A DNA stretch of 64,000 bases from Prevotella sp. (GTDB lineage: Bacteria; Bacteroidota; Bacteroidia; Bacteroidales; Bacteroidaceae): the NCBI GenBank assembly GCA_016291495.1, contig JAEEXI010000012.1:16258-80257 (forward strand), given 5' to 3'. Position numbers and translations under genes: made by a program. The notes under the pieces were generated by a model. It had not been told where the DNA came from. It saw only the letters and a list, made by a program, of their open reading frames with translations, and ran no database searches. Shown here piece after piece: positions 48,518 through 58,157 of this stretch (position 1 is its first letter; every line of letters begins with the position of its first letter).

Positions 48518-48552
48518 AGGAAAATATTCATTGTAACTAAAAACAATCAATT

Positions 48553-49641
48553 ATGGCTAACACTACCGAAAATGCGAATTTGTGTGGTCTGAACCGCAAA
48601 GATTTTCAGGCCACTATTAATGGTAAAAAAACAGATTTATACATTCTGCGTAACCGTAAAGGTTTCGAAGTGGCAATTTCTAATTATGGTGGAGCAATCG
48701 TTGCCATCATGGTTCCTGACAAAGACGGCAAGGTCGGAAATGTCATTCAGGGACATGCTAACATCGAGCAACTTACAAGTGGTAAGGAACCCTACCTTTC
48801 TACCTTGATCGGACGTTGGGGAAACCGTATCTGCAAGGGACAGTTCACGCTGAATGGCAAAGACTACCAACTGGCACTTAACGACGGACCAAACCACCTG
48901 CATGGCGGTACTGTTGGCTTTAATGCCAAAGTATGGGATGCCCGTCAGATGGGACCTCGCTCACTCGCATTGCACCGTAAGTCATCTTATGGTGAAGAAG
49001 GCTTTACTGGAGAATTGGATGTAACAGTAGAATTCACATTTACAGACGAAAACGAATTGGTCATTGAGTATCTGGCTACCACCAATAAGAAGACCATCGT
49101 CAATCTGACCCATCACGCCTTCTTCAGTCTGGCAGGTACCGCTGATCCTACTCCCACTATCGAAGATCAGATTTGTGAAATCAATGCTGATTTCTATCTT
49201 CCTACAGATGCAACAGCTATCCCAACAGGTGAGATTCTGAAGGTGGAAGGTACACCATTCGATTTCCGTACTCCGAAATCTTTTGGTCAGGACATTAACG
49301 CAGACAACGAGCAAATCAGGTTCGGCAAGGGCTTTGACCATAACTACGTGCTGAACAAGCGCGAAGAAGGCGAGCTGAGCTTCGCAGCCAAGATTACAGA
49401 CCCCAAGAGCGGTCGTACGATGGAATGCTACACCACAGAGCCAGGACTGCAACTCTACACGGCCAACTACGCCAGTGGTTACAAGGGTGCCAACGGATGC
49501 ACTTTCCCATACAGAAGTGCCGTCTGTCTGGAAGCCCAGCACTTCCCCGACACTCCTAACCGTCCCTACTTCCCCTCTGTAGTCCTCAACCCAGGTCAGC
49601 AGTATAAGCAGAAGACGATCTACAAGTTCGGTGTCGAATAA
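48553..49641 (+). CDS. galM: Aldose 1-epimerase, cytoplasmic
   Basis: Mutarotase that interconverts alpha and beta anomers of galactose or glucose. The 362-residue protein has no signal peptide and shows NYGGAIVAIMVPDKDG, the RWGNRICKGQF and NDGPNHLHGG motifs, NLTHHAFF (catalytic His) and GFDHNYVL. First gene of an operon with an FHS transporter and galactokinase, so galactose is the likely substrate. Confidence 0.94.
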   Translation: MANTTENANLCGLNRKDFQATINGKKTDLYILRNRKGFEVAISNYGGAIVAIMVPDKDGKVGNVIQGHANIEQLTSGKEPYLSTLIGRWGNRICKGQFTLNGKDYQLALNDGPNHLHGGTVGFNAKVWDARQMGPRSLALHRKSSYGEEGFTGELDVTVEFTFTDENELVIEYLATTNKKTIVNLTHHAFFSLAGTADPTPTIEDQICEINADFYLPTDATAIPTGEILKVEGTPFDFRTPKSFGQDINADNEQIRFGKGFDHNYVLNKREEGELSFAAKITDPKSGRTMECYTTEPGLQLYTANYASGYKGANGCTFPYRSAVCLEAQHFPDTPNRPYFPSVVLNPGQQYKQKTIYKFGVE

Positions 49642-49678
49642 GAGTCTAAAACCATTTCATTAGCATTTTATAATAAAT

Positions 49679-50989
49679 ATGAGTAATCAAAAACAAAATG
49701 GAAGCATCATCGCTATTATAACGATGTTCTTCCTTTACGCCATGATTGCGTTCGTTACCAATCTGGGTGCACCCATCGGTGTCATCTGGAAGAGCCAGCC
49801 AGGCATCGACGGTAACAACATGCTAGGCATGATGGGTAACTTCATGAACTTCTTCGCCTATCTGTTCATGGGTATTCCCGCAGGCAAGCTGCTGACCAAG
49901 ATTGGCTACAAGAAGACGGCCCTCATCGGTATTGCTGTAGGCTTCTTTGGTGTACTTATCCAGTACATCTCCAGCTTCCCGACAGGCATCGCAGGCTTCT
50001 GTGTATACCTTCTCGGAGCTTTCATCTCCGGTTTCTCGGTATGTATCCTAAATACGGTGGTCAACCCGATGCTGAACTTACTCGGCGGAGGTGGAAACCG
50101 CGGCAACCAGCTGAACCTCATCGGTGGTACGCTGAACTCTTTGACAGGTACCTTAACTCCGATGCTCGTTGGTGCCCTCATCGGCGAGGTGACGAAATCG
50201 ACCCAAATGGCCGATGTCAATTTGGTGCTCTATATCGCTATGGCTGTCTTCGCAGCGGCTTTCTGTATTCTTTGTTTCATCCCCATCCAGGATCCAGAAT
50301 TAGGCAAGGTAACTGCTGAGACTAAGTTTGAACACTCGCCCTGGTCGTTCCGTCACTGCACGCTGGGCGTTATTGCCATCTTCGTTTATGTAGGTGTTGA
50401 AGTGGGTATCCCTGGCGCTTTGAACTTCTACCTATCAGACACTTCAGAAAAAGGTGCTGGCCTGGTGGCTAACGCTGCTACCATTGGTGGCGCTGTGGCT
50501 GCTATGTACTGGCTGCTGATGCTCTGCGGTCGTCTGGTGTCTGGCTTCATCGCAGGTAAGGTCAGCTCACGCCAACTGATGATTGGCACTACCACTGTTG
50601 CTATGATTCTCATACTGGCTGCCATGTTCATACCAAAGACCAATACCGTCACGATGCCACTTTTCTCCATCATGACTTGCTCGTTCACGTCGGCAGTTGT
50701 ACCTCTTAGCGCCCTGCTACTCGTGCTTTGCGGTCTGTGTACCAGCATCATGTGGGCCAGTATCTTCAACCTCGCCACAGAGGGATTAGGCAAATACACT
50801 GCCCAGGCATCAGGTATATTCATGATGATGGTTGTCGGCGGTGGTGTACTGCCCCTCATCCAAGGTTGGTTCTCGAATTTTATGGGTTATATGCCAAGCT
50901 ACTTCGTATATTTCCTTGCTGTAGCCTATATGTTCTACTATGCCCTCATCGGTTGCAAGAACGTCAATAAGGACATTCCTGTGGATTAA
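49679..50989 (+). CDS. FHS-family sugar/proton symporter, probably for galactose or glucose
   Basis: Major-facilitator inner membrane protein of 436 residues with about 12 helices. The block NPMLNLLGGGGNRGNQLNLIGGTLNSLTGTLTP (residues about 138-170) is the form seen in the FucP/GluP branch. Its place between galM and galK points to galactose uptake. Substrate is inferred from neighbours only. Confidence 0.85.
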   Translation: MSNQKQNGSIIAIITMFFLYAMIAFVTNLGAPIGVIWKSQPGIDGNNMLGMMGNFMNFFAYLFMGIPAGKLLTKIGYKKTALIGIAVGFFGVLIQYISSFPTGIAGFCVYLLGAFISGFSVCILNTVVNPMLNLLGGGGNRGNQLNLIGGTLNSLTGTLTPMLVGALIGEVTKSTQMADVNLVLYIAMAVFAAAFCILCFIPIQDPELGKVTAETKFEHSPWSFRHCTLGVIAIFVYVGVEVGIPGALNFYLSDTSEKGAGLVANAATIGGAVAAMYWLLMLCGRLVSGFIAGKVSSRQLMIGTTTVAMILILAAMFIPKTNTVTMPLFSIMTCSFTSAVVPLSALLLVLCGLCTSIMWASIFNLATEGLGKYTAQASGIFMMMVVGGGVLPLIQGWFSNFMGYMPSYFVYFLAVAYMFYYALIGCKNVNKDIPVD

Positions 50990-51013
50990 TTGATACTTGA
51001 AAATTGAAAAATT

Positions 51014-52180
51014 ATGATGGATATTGAATTTGTAAGAAGTCGCTTCATCAAGCACTTTGATGGAAAGACTGGTAATGTATATGCCTCTCCAGGACGTATT
51101 AACCTCATAGGTGAGCACACTGACTATAATGGCGGTTTCGTGTTCCCAGGAGCTGTAGATAAGGGTATCATGGCTGAGATGCGTGCCAATGGCACAGAAG
51201 ACACAGTCATGGCTTATGCCATCGACCTGAAGGACCGTGTGGATTTCAAATTGAGCGACCCCAACGGACCACGTGCAAGCTGGTCTCGTTATATCTATGG
51301 TATCGCCCTTGAAATGAAAAAGTTGGGGGTACCCGTTAAAGGTTTCAACATCGCCTTTGCAGGTGATGTACCCCTTGGCGCAGGTATGTCTTCTTCAGCT
51401 GCTATGGAGAGTTGTATTGCCTTCGGTCTAAACGACATCTTCGGCGACAACAAAGTATCGCAATGGGATATGGCATTGGCTGGTCAGGCTACTGAGCACA
51501 ACTACTGTGGTGTGAACTGCGGTATCATGGACCAGTTTGCCTCCGTCTTCGGAAAGGCTGGTTGTCTGATGCGCCTCGACTGTCGCAGTCGTGAGTTTGA
51601 ATATTTCCCCTTCAAACCCGACGGCTATCGTCTGGTGCTACTCGACAGCGTTGTGAAGCACCAGTTGGCCGGTTCGCCCTATAACGACCGCCGCAACTCC
51701 TGCGAGAATGTGGTGAAACACATTGCCGCTAAGCATCCAGAGGGTAAGTTCGAGACCCTGCGCGACTGCACTTGGGAACAGTTGGAGGAAGTGAAGGAAG
51801 AGGTAGGTGCAGAGGACTACAAGCGTGCCAAATTCGTACTCGGCGAGAAAGACCGTGTGCTGGGTGTCTGTGAGGCATTGAACGAAGGTGACTATGAGAA
51901 GGTCGGTGAACTGATGTACCAGACCCATGAAGGATTGTCGAAGGATTATGAGGTATCCTGCGAGGAACTTGATTTCCTGAATGACATCGCCAAAGAAAAT
52001 GGTGTTACTGGTTCCCGTATCATGGGTGGCGGTTTTGGTGGCTGTACCATCAACCTCGTTCGCAACGATCTCTATACAAAGTTCATTGCCGACGCCAAGA
52101 AACGCTTTAACGAGAAGTACGGACACGAGCCGAAAGTCTATGACGTAGTCATTGGTGACGGTTCTCGAAAAGTCTGCTAA
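51014..52180 (+). CDS. galK: Galactokinase
   Basis: GHMP kinase that makes galactose 1-phosphate, the first Leloir step. The 388-residue protein has the signature GRINLIGEHTDYNGG (residues about 28-42), the phosphate loop PLGAGMSSSAAMES, the catalytic region CGIMDQFASVFG, and motif 3 GSRIMGGGFGGCTIN. Two ATGs in a row (51014 and 51017) could start it. The galT and galE genes are not in the window. A strong terminator follows. Confidence 0.96.
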   Translation: MMDIEFVRSRFIKHFDGKTGNVYASPGRINLIGEHTDYNGGFVFPGAVDKGIMAEMRANGTEDTVMAYAIDLKDRVDFKLSDPNGPRASWSRYIYGIALEMKKLGVPVKGFNIAFAGDVPLGAGMSSSAAMESCIAFGLNDIFGDNKVSQWDMALAGQATEHNYCGVNCGIMDQFASVFGKAGCLMRLDCRSREFEYFPFKPDGYRLVLLDSVVKHQLAGSPYNDRRNSCENVVKHIAAKHPEGKFETLRDCTWEQLEEVKEEVGAEDYKRAKFVLGEKDRVLGVCEALNEGDYEKVGELMYQTHEGLSKDYEVSCEELDFLNDIAKENGVTGSRIMGGGFGGCTINLVRNDLYTKFIADAKKRFNEKYGHEPKVYDVVIGDGSRKVC

Positions 52181-52212
52181 ACAGCGTCCTTTTCGCTTAA
52201 CAAAAGTTAAAT

Positions 52213-52258
52213 ATGCGGTCTAAAGTGTTATTTTGACACTTTAGCCCGCATTTCTTAT
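52213..52258 (+). terminator. Terminator of the galactose operon
   Basis: ATGCGG(T)CTAAAGTGT pairs with ACACTTTAG(C)CCGCAT, 15 bp with one mismatch, loop TATTTTG, then TTCTTATTG. It lies 33 bases past galK and separates the gal and ara operons. Confidence 0.85.
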
Positions 52259-52328
52259 TGTCATATCGAAAATAAATTGTAACTTTACACCCAAATACTA
52301 ACAGAAATAATTAACTTAAAACTTTCAA

Positions 52329-53507
52329 ATGATGAAAAACCTAATGAAAACTGTAATGGGATGTGGTGTCGCATTAGCCATATTCTCTGCATGTGGTTCA
52401 AAAACAGAATCTGTACTGACCCTTTCTGGATTAGATCCTGCAAAGTTTGACACAGTGATTTCCGAGAAACCTGTTAAGTTGTATACCCTGAAAAACGCCA
52501 ACGGAATGGAGGTATGCATCACCAACTATGGCGGACGTGTAGTCAGCTTAGTTGTTCCTGACAAGGACGGTAAGTCTACAGATGTGGTATTGGGCTTTGA
52601 CAATATCGCCCAATATGCCGACACCCTCAATTCCCCCACCGACTATGGATCTAGCGTAGGCCGCTATGCCAACCGTATCAAAGGTGGAACGTTTGTATTG
52701 AACGACTCTACTTATCAGTTAAAGAAGAACGATGGTCCTAACTGCCTGCATGGTGGCGGTACCACTGGTTGGATGAACCAAGTGTACGATGCCGAGCAGA
52801 TTGGTGACTCTATACTCAAGTTAACTATTGTCGCTGAGGATGGTGAGAACGGATTCCCAGGCAAGGTGACTGCCGTGACAACTTATAAGGTTACTGCTGA
52901 TAATATTCTTGACATCACTTGGGAAGCTGAGACCGACAAACCCACTATTATCAACCAGACAAACCACAACTATTATAACCTGAATGGTGACTTCACCCAG
53001 CCTGGTTACGACATGGTGCTCTACGTGAATGCCGACAACTTCACACCCAGCGACAAGCTGTATATCCCCACTGGCGAGATCAAGTCTGTTGAAGGAACAC
53101 CTATGGATTTCCGCACAGCTCACGCCATCGGCGATAGCATCAAGTCACAGTTCGACCAGATACAGAATGCCCACGGCTACGACCACAACTGGTGTCTGAA
53201 CACCTATAAGGACGGCAAGGGCGACGACACCGTCGTATGTGCAAGCCTCTACAGTCCCACAACTGGCATCTTCATGGAGATGTATACCAACGAGCCCGGC
53301 GTACAGGTCTATAGCGGAAACTTCCAGGGCATCGGCAACGAACCCAACATCAAGCATAAGGGCGGTGTCTATCCCCAACACGTCAGCGTCTGCTTAGAGA
53401 GTCAGAAGTATCCCGACAGTCCTAACAAGAAAGACTGGGTACAACCTATTCTGAATCCTGGTGAGAAGTACTTCAGCCACGCAGCTTATAAGTTCTCTGT
53501 GAAATAA
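52329..53507 (+). CDS. Aldose 1-epimerase lipoprotein of the arabinose operon
   Basis: A 392-residue GalM-family mutarotase with a lipoprotein signal (lipobox FSAC, Cys22), so it acts in the periplasm or at the outer membrane. Shared motifs with the galM at 48553 include NYGGRVVSLVVPDKDG, GRYANRIKGGTF, NDGPNCLHGG, NQTNHNYYN (catalytic His) and YDHNWCL. It precedes the symporter by 21 bases and probably supplies the transported anomer of arabinose. Confidence 0.9.
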   Translation: MMKNLMKTVMGCGVALAIFSACGSKTESVLTLSGLDPAKFDTVISEKPVKLYTLKNANGMEVCITNYGGRVVSLVVPDKDGKSTDVVLGFDNIAQYADTLNSPTDYGSSVGRYANRIKGGTFVLNDSTYQLKKNDGPNCLHGGGTTGWMNQVYDAEQIGDSILKLTIVAEDGENGFPGKVTAVTTYKVTADNILDITWEAETDKPTIINQTNHNYYNLNGDFTQPGYDMVLYVNADNFTPSDKLYIPTGEIKSVEGTPMDFRTAHAIGDSIKSQFDQIQNAHGYDHNWCLNTYKDGKGDDTVVCASLYSPTTGIFMEMYTNEPGVQVYSGNFQGIGNEPNIKHKGGVYPQHVSVCLESQKYPDSPNKKDWVQPILNPGEKYFSHAAYKFSVK

Positions 53508-53528
53508 ACAATAAACTATAAAATAAAT

Positions 53529-55220
53529 ATGGCACTATTAGATTGGATTGTCATTGGCGTTTTCTGCTGTGCGCTGATAGGCATTGTAGTATGGGTCGTC
53601 TCTCAGAAGAACGACAACTCGGCAGACTATTTCCTGGGTGGTAAGGATGCGACATGGATTGCCATCGGTGCATCTATCTTCGCCTCAAACATCGGTTCCG
53701 AGCACCTCATCGGTCTCGCTGGAGCAGGTGCATCCTCTGGTATGGCAATGGCCCACTGGGAGATTCAAGGATGGATGATCCTGATTCTCGGATGGGTGTT
53801 CGTACCTTTCTATACACGAAGCATGGTCTATACGATGCCTGAGTTCCTGGAGCGTCGTTACAACACACAGAGTCGCACCATCCTTTCAGTCATCTCCCTC
53901 ATCAGTTATGTGCTGACCAAGGTGGCTGTAACGGTTTATGCCGGTGGTCTTGTGTTCCAACAGGTATTCGGTATTGAAGAACTTTGGGGCATCGATTTCT
54001 TCTGGATTGCCGCCATCGGACTGGTTGTCATCACTGCCATCTACACCATCTTCGGTGGTATGAAGAGTGTGCTCTATACCTCCGTGCTGCAAACACCTAT
54101 CCTGCTCTTGGGTTCACTCATCATCCTCGTTCTGGGTATGAAGGCCCTCGGTAGTTGGGATCAGATGCTACAACTCTGCGACGTACAGCCTAAATATGAA
54201 GGTGCTACAGGCACGATGATTCACCTGATGCGTTCCAACAGCGACCCACAGTACCCCTGGCTGGGAGCCCTGATTGGTTCGGCTGTCATCGGTTTCTGGT
54301 ACTGGTGTACTGACCAGTATATCGTACAGCGTGTACTGTCTGGTAAGAACGAGAAGGAGAGCCGCCGCGGTACCATCTTTGGAGCTTATCTGAAGTTGTT
54401 GCCAGTATTCCTCTTCCTCATCCCAGGTATGATTGCATTCGCCCTGCACCAGAAGTATGCTGGCGACGGTGGTTTCCTGCCTCTGCTCGCCGACGGTACG
54501 CCGAATGCTGACGCAGCCTTCCCCACCCTCGTGGCAAAGATCCTGCCTGCTGGTGTAAAGGGACTTGTCGTATGCGGTATCCTCGCAGCCCTGATGTCAT
54601 CATTGGCATCCCTGTTCAACAGTTCTGCTATGTTGTTTACCATTGACTTCTGGAAGCGTCTGAAGCCACAGACTTCTGAAAAGAGTCTGGTACGTATTGG
54701 TCAGACGGCTACTGTTGTCATTGTGGTATTGGGTATCCTGTGGATCCCCATCATGCGTTCGGTAGGTAATGTGCTCTATAACTATCTGCAGGATGTACAG
54801 AGCGTACTGGCTCCTGGTATCGCAGCCGCCTTCCTGTTGGGTATCTGTTGGAAGCGTGCCTCTGCCAAAGGTGGTATGTGGGGATTGCTGTCTGGTATCA
54901 TCATTGGCTTGACCCGTTTGGGTGCAAAGGTATATTACAGCAATGCGACCGATGCTGCCGACAATTGGTTCAAGGCTATTTTCTACGACTTCAACTGGCT
55001 GTTCTTCTGCGGTGTTATGCTGATTGTCTGCTGTCTTGTAGTCATCATCGTTTCACTGATTACCGAAGCTCCTGACGAGAAGAAAATCCAAGGTTTGGTA
55101 TTTGGAACTTCCACTCCAGAGCAGATTGCAGAAACTCGTGCCAGCTGGAACAAGTGGGATATCTTCCATACCATTGTTATCTTAGGCTTCACCGTTGCAT
55201 TCTACATCTATTTCTGGTAA
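53529..55220 (+). CDS. Sodium/solute symporter (SSS family), probably for arabinose
   Basis: A 563-residue inner membrane protein with about 14 helices. Family motifs are ASNIGSEHLIGLAGAGASSG (residues about 55-75), YTMPEFLERRYN, and FGGMKSVLYTSVLQTPILLLG. The serine-rich MSSLASLFNSSAMLFTIDF segment matches the sodium-site helix of SGLT-like transporters. Placed directly before araR-araD-araA-araB, so L-arabinose is the expected cargo. Confidence 0.9.
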   Translation: MALLDWIVIGVFCCALIGIVVWVVSQKNDNSADYFLGGKDATWIAIGASIFASNIGSEHLIGLAGAGASSGMAMAHWEIQGWMILILGWVFVPFYTRSMVYTMPEFLERRYNTQSRTILSVISLISYVLTKVAVTVYAGGLVFQQVFGIEELWGIDFFWIAAIGLVVITAIYTIFGGMKSVLYTSVLQTPILLLGSLIILVLGMKALGSWDQMLQLCDVQPKYEGATGTMIHLMRSNSDPQYPWLGALIGSAVIGFWYWCTDQYIVQRVLSGKNEKESRRGTIFGAYLKLLPVFLFLIPGMIAFALHQKYAGDGGFLPLLADGTPNADAAFPTLVAKILPAGVKGLVVCGILAALMSSLASLFNSSAMLFTIDFWKRLKPQTSEKSLVRIGQTATVVIVVLGILWIPIMRSVGNVLYNYLQDVQSVLAPGIAAAFLLGICWKRASAKGGMWGLLSGIIIGLTRLGAKVYYSNATDAADNWFKAIFYDFNWLFFCGVMLIVCCLVVIIVSLITEAPDEKKIQGLVFGTSTPEQIAETRASWNKWDIFHTIVILGFTVAFYIYFW

Positions 55221-55226
55221 ACCAAA

Positions 55227-55904
55227 ATGACGACATTCTATCAAGAATTTCAAAAAGTATTCTTGTCTGTCGACTGTATTATCTTCGGTTTTGACGACAA
55301 CAAACTGAAGATACTCATTGGCAGGCGACAAATGGACCCTGGTCGTGGCGAATGGAGCCTCTATGGAGGCTTCGTCCGCAACGACGAGAGTGTTGACGAC
55401 GCTGCTCTCCGCACCCTATTTGAATTAACAGGTATGCGCAATATCTATATGCGCCAAGTCGGTGCTTTTGGAAGCGTTGACCGAGACCCTGGCGAGAGAG
55501 TCGTCTCTATCGCCTATTATGCGCTCATCAATGTGAAAGACTACGATGACCGCCAAAGAGAAGAACACGGTGTGGAATGGGTGGATATCGAAGCGATGCC
55601 ATCTCTTTACTCCGACCATAAGAAAATGGTAGAAAAGGCCCGTAAACTGATGAAGGACAAGATCAAGACTGAACCTGTAGGATTTCGTCTGCTCCCCGAC
55701 CTTTTCACACTGACACAACTCCAGCGTCTTTATGAGGCCGTCAATGGAGAGGAACTTGACAAGCGTAATTTCCGTAAGCGCATCAAAGAAATGGACTTCA
55801 TTGAAAAGACCGACTTGATAGACAAGAAAGGATCAAAACGCGGTGCCTATCTCTATCGTTTCAACAGACGGGCATATGACGAATTTCCAAACTTTAAATT
55901 ATAA
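55227..55904 (+). CDS. araR: Nudix-derived arabinose regulator
   Basis: Transcription factor of 225 residues made of a Nudix-like sensor (residues about 1-140) and a C-terminal winged helix (about 150-225, [28 protein letters not shown]). The Nudix box is broken: after GGFVRNDES it reads RTLFELTG where hydrolases have REhxEExG, so hydrolysis is not expected. This is the architecture of the AraR regulator known from Bacteroides, whose DNA binding responds to L-arabinose. It begins 6 bases after the symporter and sits within the operon it should control. Confidence 0.88.
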   Translation: MTTFYQEFQKVFLSVDCIIFGFDDNKLKILIGRRQMDPGRGEWSLYGGFVRNDESVDDAALRTLFELTGMRNIYMRQVGAFGSVDRDPGERVVSIAYYALINVKDYDDRQREEHGVEWVDIEAMPSLYSDHKKMVEKARKLMKDKIKTEPVGFRLLPDLFTLTQLQRLYEAVNGEELDKRNFRKRIKEMDFIEKTDLIDKKGSKRGAYLYRFNRRAYDEFPNFKL

Positions 55905-55908
55905 TATT

Positions 55909-56607
55909 ATGTTAGAGGAACTAAAAGAAAAAGTTTTTCGTGCCAATCTCGACCTTGTAAAACACAACCTCGTAATCTACACATGGGGTAACGTATCTGG
56001 TATTGACCGCGAGAAAGGCTTAGTAGTTATCAAACCATCTGGTGTTGACTATGACAACATGAAAGCATCCGATATGGTTGTTGTTGACCTGCAGACAGGT
56101 AAGGTTGTCGAGGGTGACTTGAATCCCTCGTCCGATACCCCAACCCATTTGGTGTTATACAGGTCTTTCCCGGAAATCGGTGGTGTAGTACACACCCACT
56201 CTACCTATGCTACAGCATGGGCACAGGCAGGAAAGGACATTCCCAATATCGGAACTACCCATGCAGATTATTTCCACGACGAGATTCCATGTACTTTCGA
56301 TATGACGGAAGACCAGATGGCAGAATATGAATACAACACAGGCGTTGTCATCGTTAACCGCATCGAAGCCGGCAACATCAACCCTATGCATACGCCCGGT
56401 GTTCTGGTGAAGAACCACGGTCCTTTCTCATGGGGAAAAGACCCCGACAATGCTGTCTATAATGCAGTAGTCATGGAGCAGGTAGCCAAGATGGCATTTG
56501 TGTCCTTCTCGGTTAATCCTGACACCAAGATGAATCCATTACTCATTGAGAAACATTTCTCACGCAAACACGGACCTAACGCCTATTACGGACAGAAGAA
56601 AAAGTAA
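55909..56607 (+). CDS. araD: L-ribulose-5-phosphate 4-epimerase
   Basis: Class II aldolase-like zinc enzyme of 232 residues that yields D-xylulose 5-phosphate. Motifs include [24 protein letters not shown], the [12 protein letters not shown] zinc histidines (about residue 95), and [13 protein letters not shown] with a further His. The open frame extends back into araR; ATG 55909 ([13 protein letters not shown]) is the family start, 4 bases after the araR stop. Confidence 0.96.
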   Translation: MLEELKEKVFRANLDLVKHNLVIYTWGNVSGIDREKGLVVIKPSGVDYDNMKASDMVVVDLQTGKVVEGDLNPSSDTPTHLVLYRSFPEIGGVVHTHSTYATAWAQAGKDIPNIGTTHADYFHDEIPCTFDMTEDQMAEYEYNTGVVIVNRIEAGNINPMHTPGVLVKNHGPFSWGKDPDNAVYNAVVMEQVAKMAFVSFSVNPDTKMNPLLIEKHFSRKHGPNAYYGQKKK

Positions 56608-56609
56608 AT

Positions 56610-58154
56610 ATGATGATGAAAGCATTTGATAACTATGAGATATGGTGGGTGACTGGTGCACAGTTACTCTATGGAGGTGACGCAGTCGTAGCAGTCGATG
56701 GTCACTCAAAGGAGATGGTCGAAGGCCTGAACGCCAGCGGCAACATCCCCGTGAAGATTGTCTATAAAGGTACAGCCAACAGTTCGAAGGAAGTGGAGCA
56801 GATCATGCTCGCTGCCAACAACGATGAGAAGTGCGTAGGTATCATTACCTGGATGCACACCTTCTCTCCCGCTAAAATGTGGATCAAGGGTCTGCAGCAG
56901 TTGCAGAAGCCCCTCCTACACTTCCACACCCAGTATAACGCCGAGATCCCCTGGGGTGACATCGACATGGACTTCATGAACCTGAACCAGAGTGCCCACG
57001 GAGACATCGAGTTCGGACACATCTGCACCCGTATGCGTGTGGCCCGTAAAGTGGTCTGTGGTTACTGGAAGGACGAGAAAGCCCAGAAGCAGATTGTTGT
57101 TTGGGCTCGCGTAGCCGCTGGTGTGGCTGACGCTCACAACGTGCGCTGCCTGATGTTCGGTATGAACATGAACAACGTGGCCGTCACCGATGGCGACCGT
57201 GTGGAGTTTGAGCAGCGTCTGGGCTACCACGTCGATTACTACCCCGTCAGCAGCCTGATGGAGTACTTCAAGAAAGTCACTGACAAGGAAGCCGACGACC
57301 TCGTCGAGGAGTACAAGAATCTCTACACCATCAAGATCGACGAGAGTGGTGAGCAGGTCTATTGGGAGAAAGTGAAGAATGCCGCCAAGGCCGAGATTGC
57401 CCTGCGCCGCGTGCTGAAGGATGAGGGTGCTACCGCCTTTACCACCAACTTCGACGACCTCGGTGATGCCGACATCAACGATCCCAATTTCGTTGGCTTC
57501 GACCAGATTCCGGGGCTTGCCTCACAGCGTCTGATGGCCGAGGGTATTGGCTTCGGTGCCGAGGGCGACTGGAAGACCGCCTGCCTCTATCGCACCCTCT
57601 GGGTCATCCAGCAGGGCATGCCTGTCGGTTGCTCGTTCCTCGAGGACTACACCCTCAACTTCGCCGGCGACCATTCGTCTTGCCTCCAGAGCCACATGCT
57701 CGAGATCTGTCCGCTCATTGCCAGCGACAAGCCCAAACTCGAGGTTCACTTCCTCGGCATCGGCATCCGCAAACAGCAGACCGCCCGTTTGGTATTCACC
57801 TCAAAGACAGGTGCTGGTATCAAGGCTACCGTCGTTGACCTCGGCAACCGTTTCCGCCTGATTTCTCAGGAGGTGGAGTGCATCGAGCCGAAGCCCATGC
57901 CCCATCTGCCTGTGGCTTCAGCCCTGTGGATCCCCCAGCCCACGTTCGAGATCGGTGCTGCCGCCTGGATTCTCGCTGGTGGTACCCACCACAGCGCCTT
58001 CTCTTACGACATCAACGAAGAGTACTGGGAGGACTTCGCCGAGATGCTCGGCATCGAGTACGTCCGCATCAACAAGCAGACCACCATCGCCGACTTCAAG
58101 CAAACCCTCCGCAATAACGAAGTCTATTACATGTTGAACAAAGCCCTCAAGTAA
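56610..58154 (+). CDS. araA: L-arabinose isomerase
   Basis: Converts L-arabinose to L-ribulose. The 514-residue protein starts MMMKAFDNYEIWWVTGAQ with LYG soon after. It shows WMHTFSPAKMWI, HFHTQYNAEIPW, MNLNQSAHGDIEFG and, at the metal site, a Glu in LMAEGIGFGAEGDWKTA and His in FAGDHSSCLQSHMLE. Three ATGs in tandem make the exact start uncertain by one or two codons. Confidence 0.97.
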   Translation: MMMKAFDNYEIWWVTGAQLLYGGDAVVAVDGHSKEMVEGLNASGNIPVKIVYKGTANSSKEVEQIMLAANNDEKCVGIITWMHTFSPAKMWIKGLQQLQKPLLHFHTQYNAEIPWGDIDMDFMNLNQSAHGDIEFGHICTRMRVARKVVCGYWKDEKAQKQIVVWARVAAGVADAHNVRCLMFGMNMNNVAVTDGDRVEFEQRLGYHVDYYPVSSLMEYFKKVTDKEADDLVEEYKNLYTIKIDESGEQVYWEKVKNAAKAEIALRRVLKDEGATAFTTNFDDLGDADINDPNFVGFDQIPGLASQRLMAEGIGFGAEGDWKTACLYRTLWVIQQGMPVGCSFLEDYTLNFAGDHSSCLQSHMLEICPLIASDKPKLEVHFLGIGIRKQQTARLVFTSKTGAGIKATVVDLGNRFRLISQEVECIEPKPMPHLPVASALWIPQPTFEIGAAAWILAGGTHHSAFSYDINEEYWEDFAEMLGIEYVRINKQTTIADFKQTLRNNEVYYMLNKALK

Positions 58155-58157
58155 AAT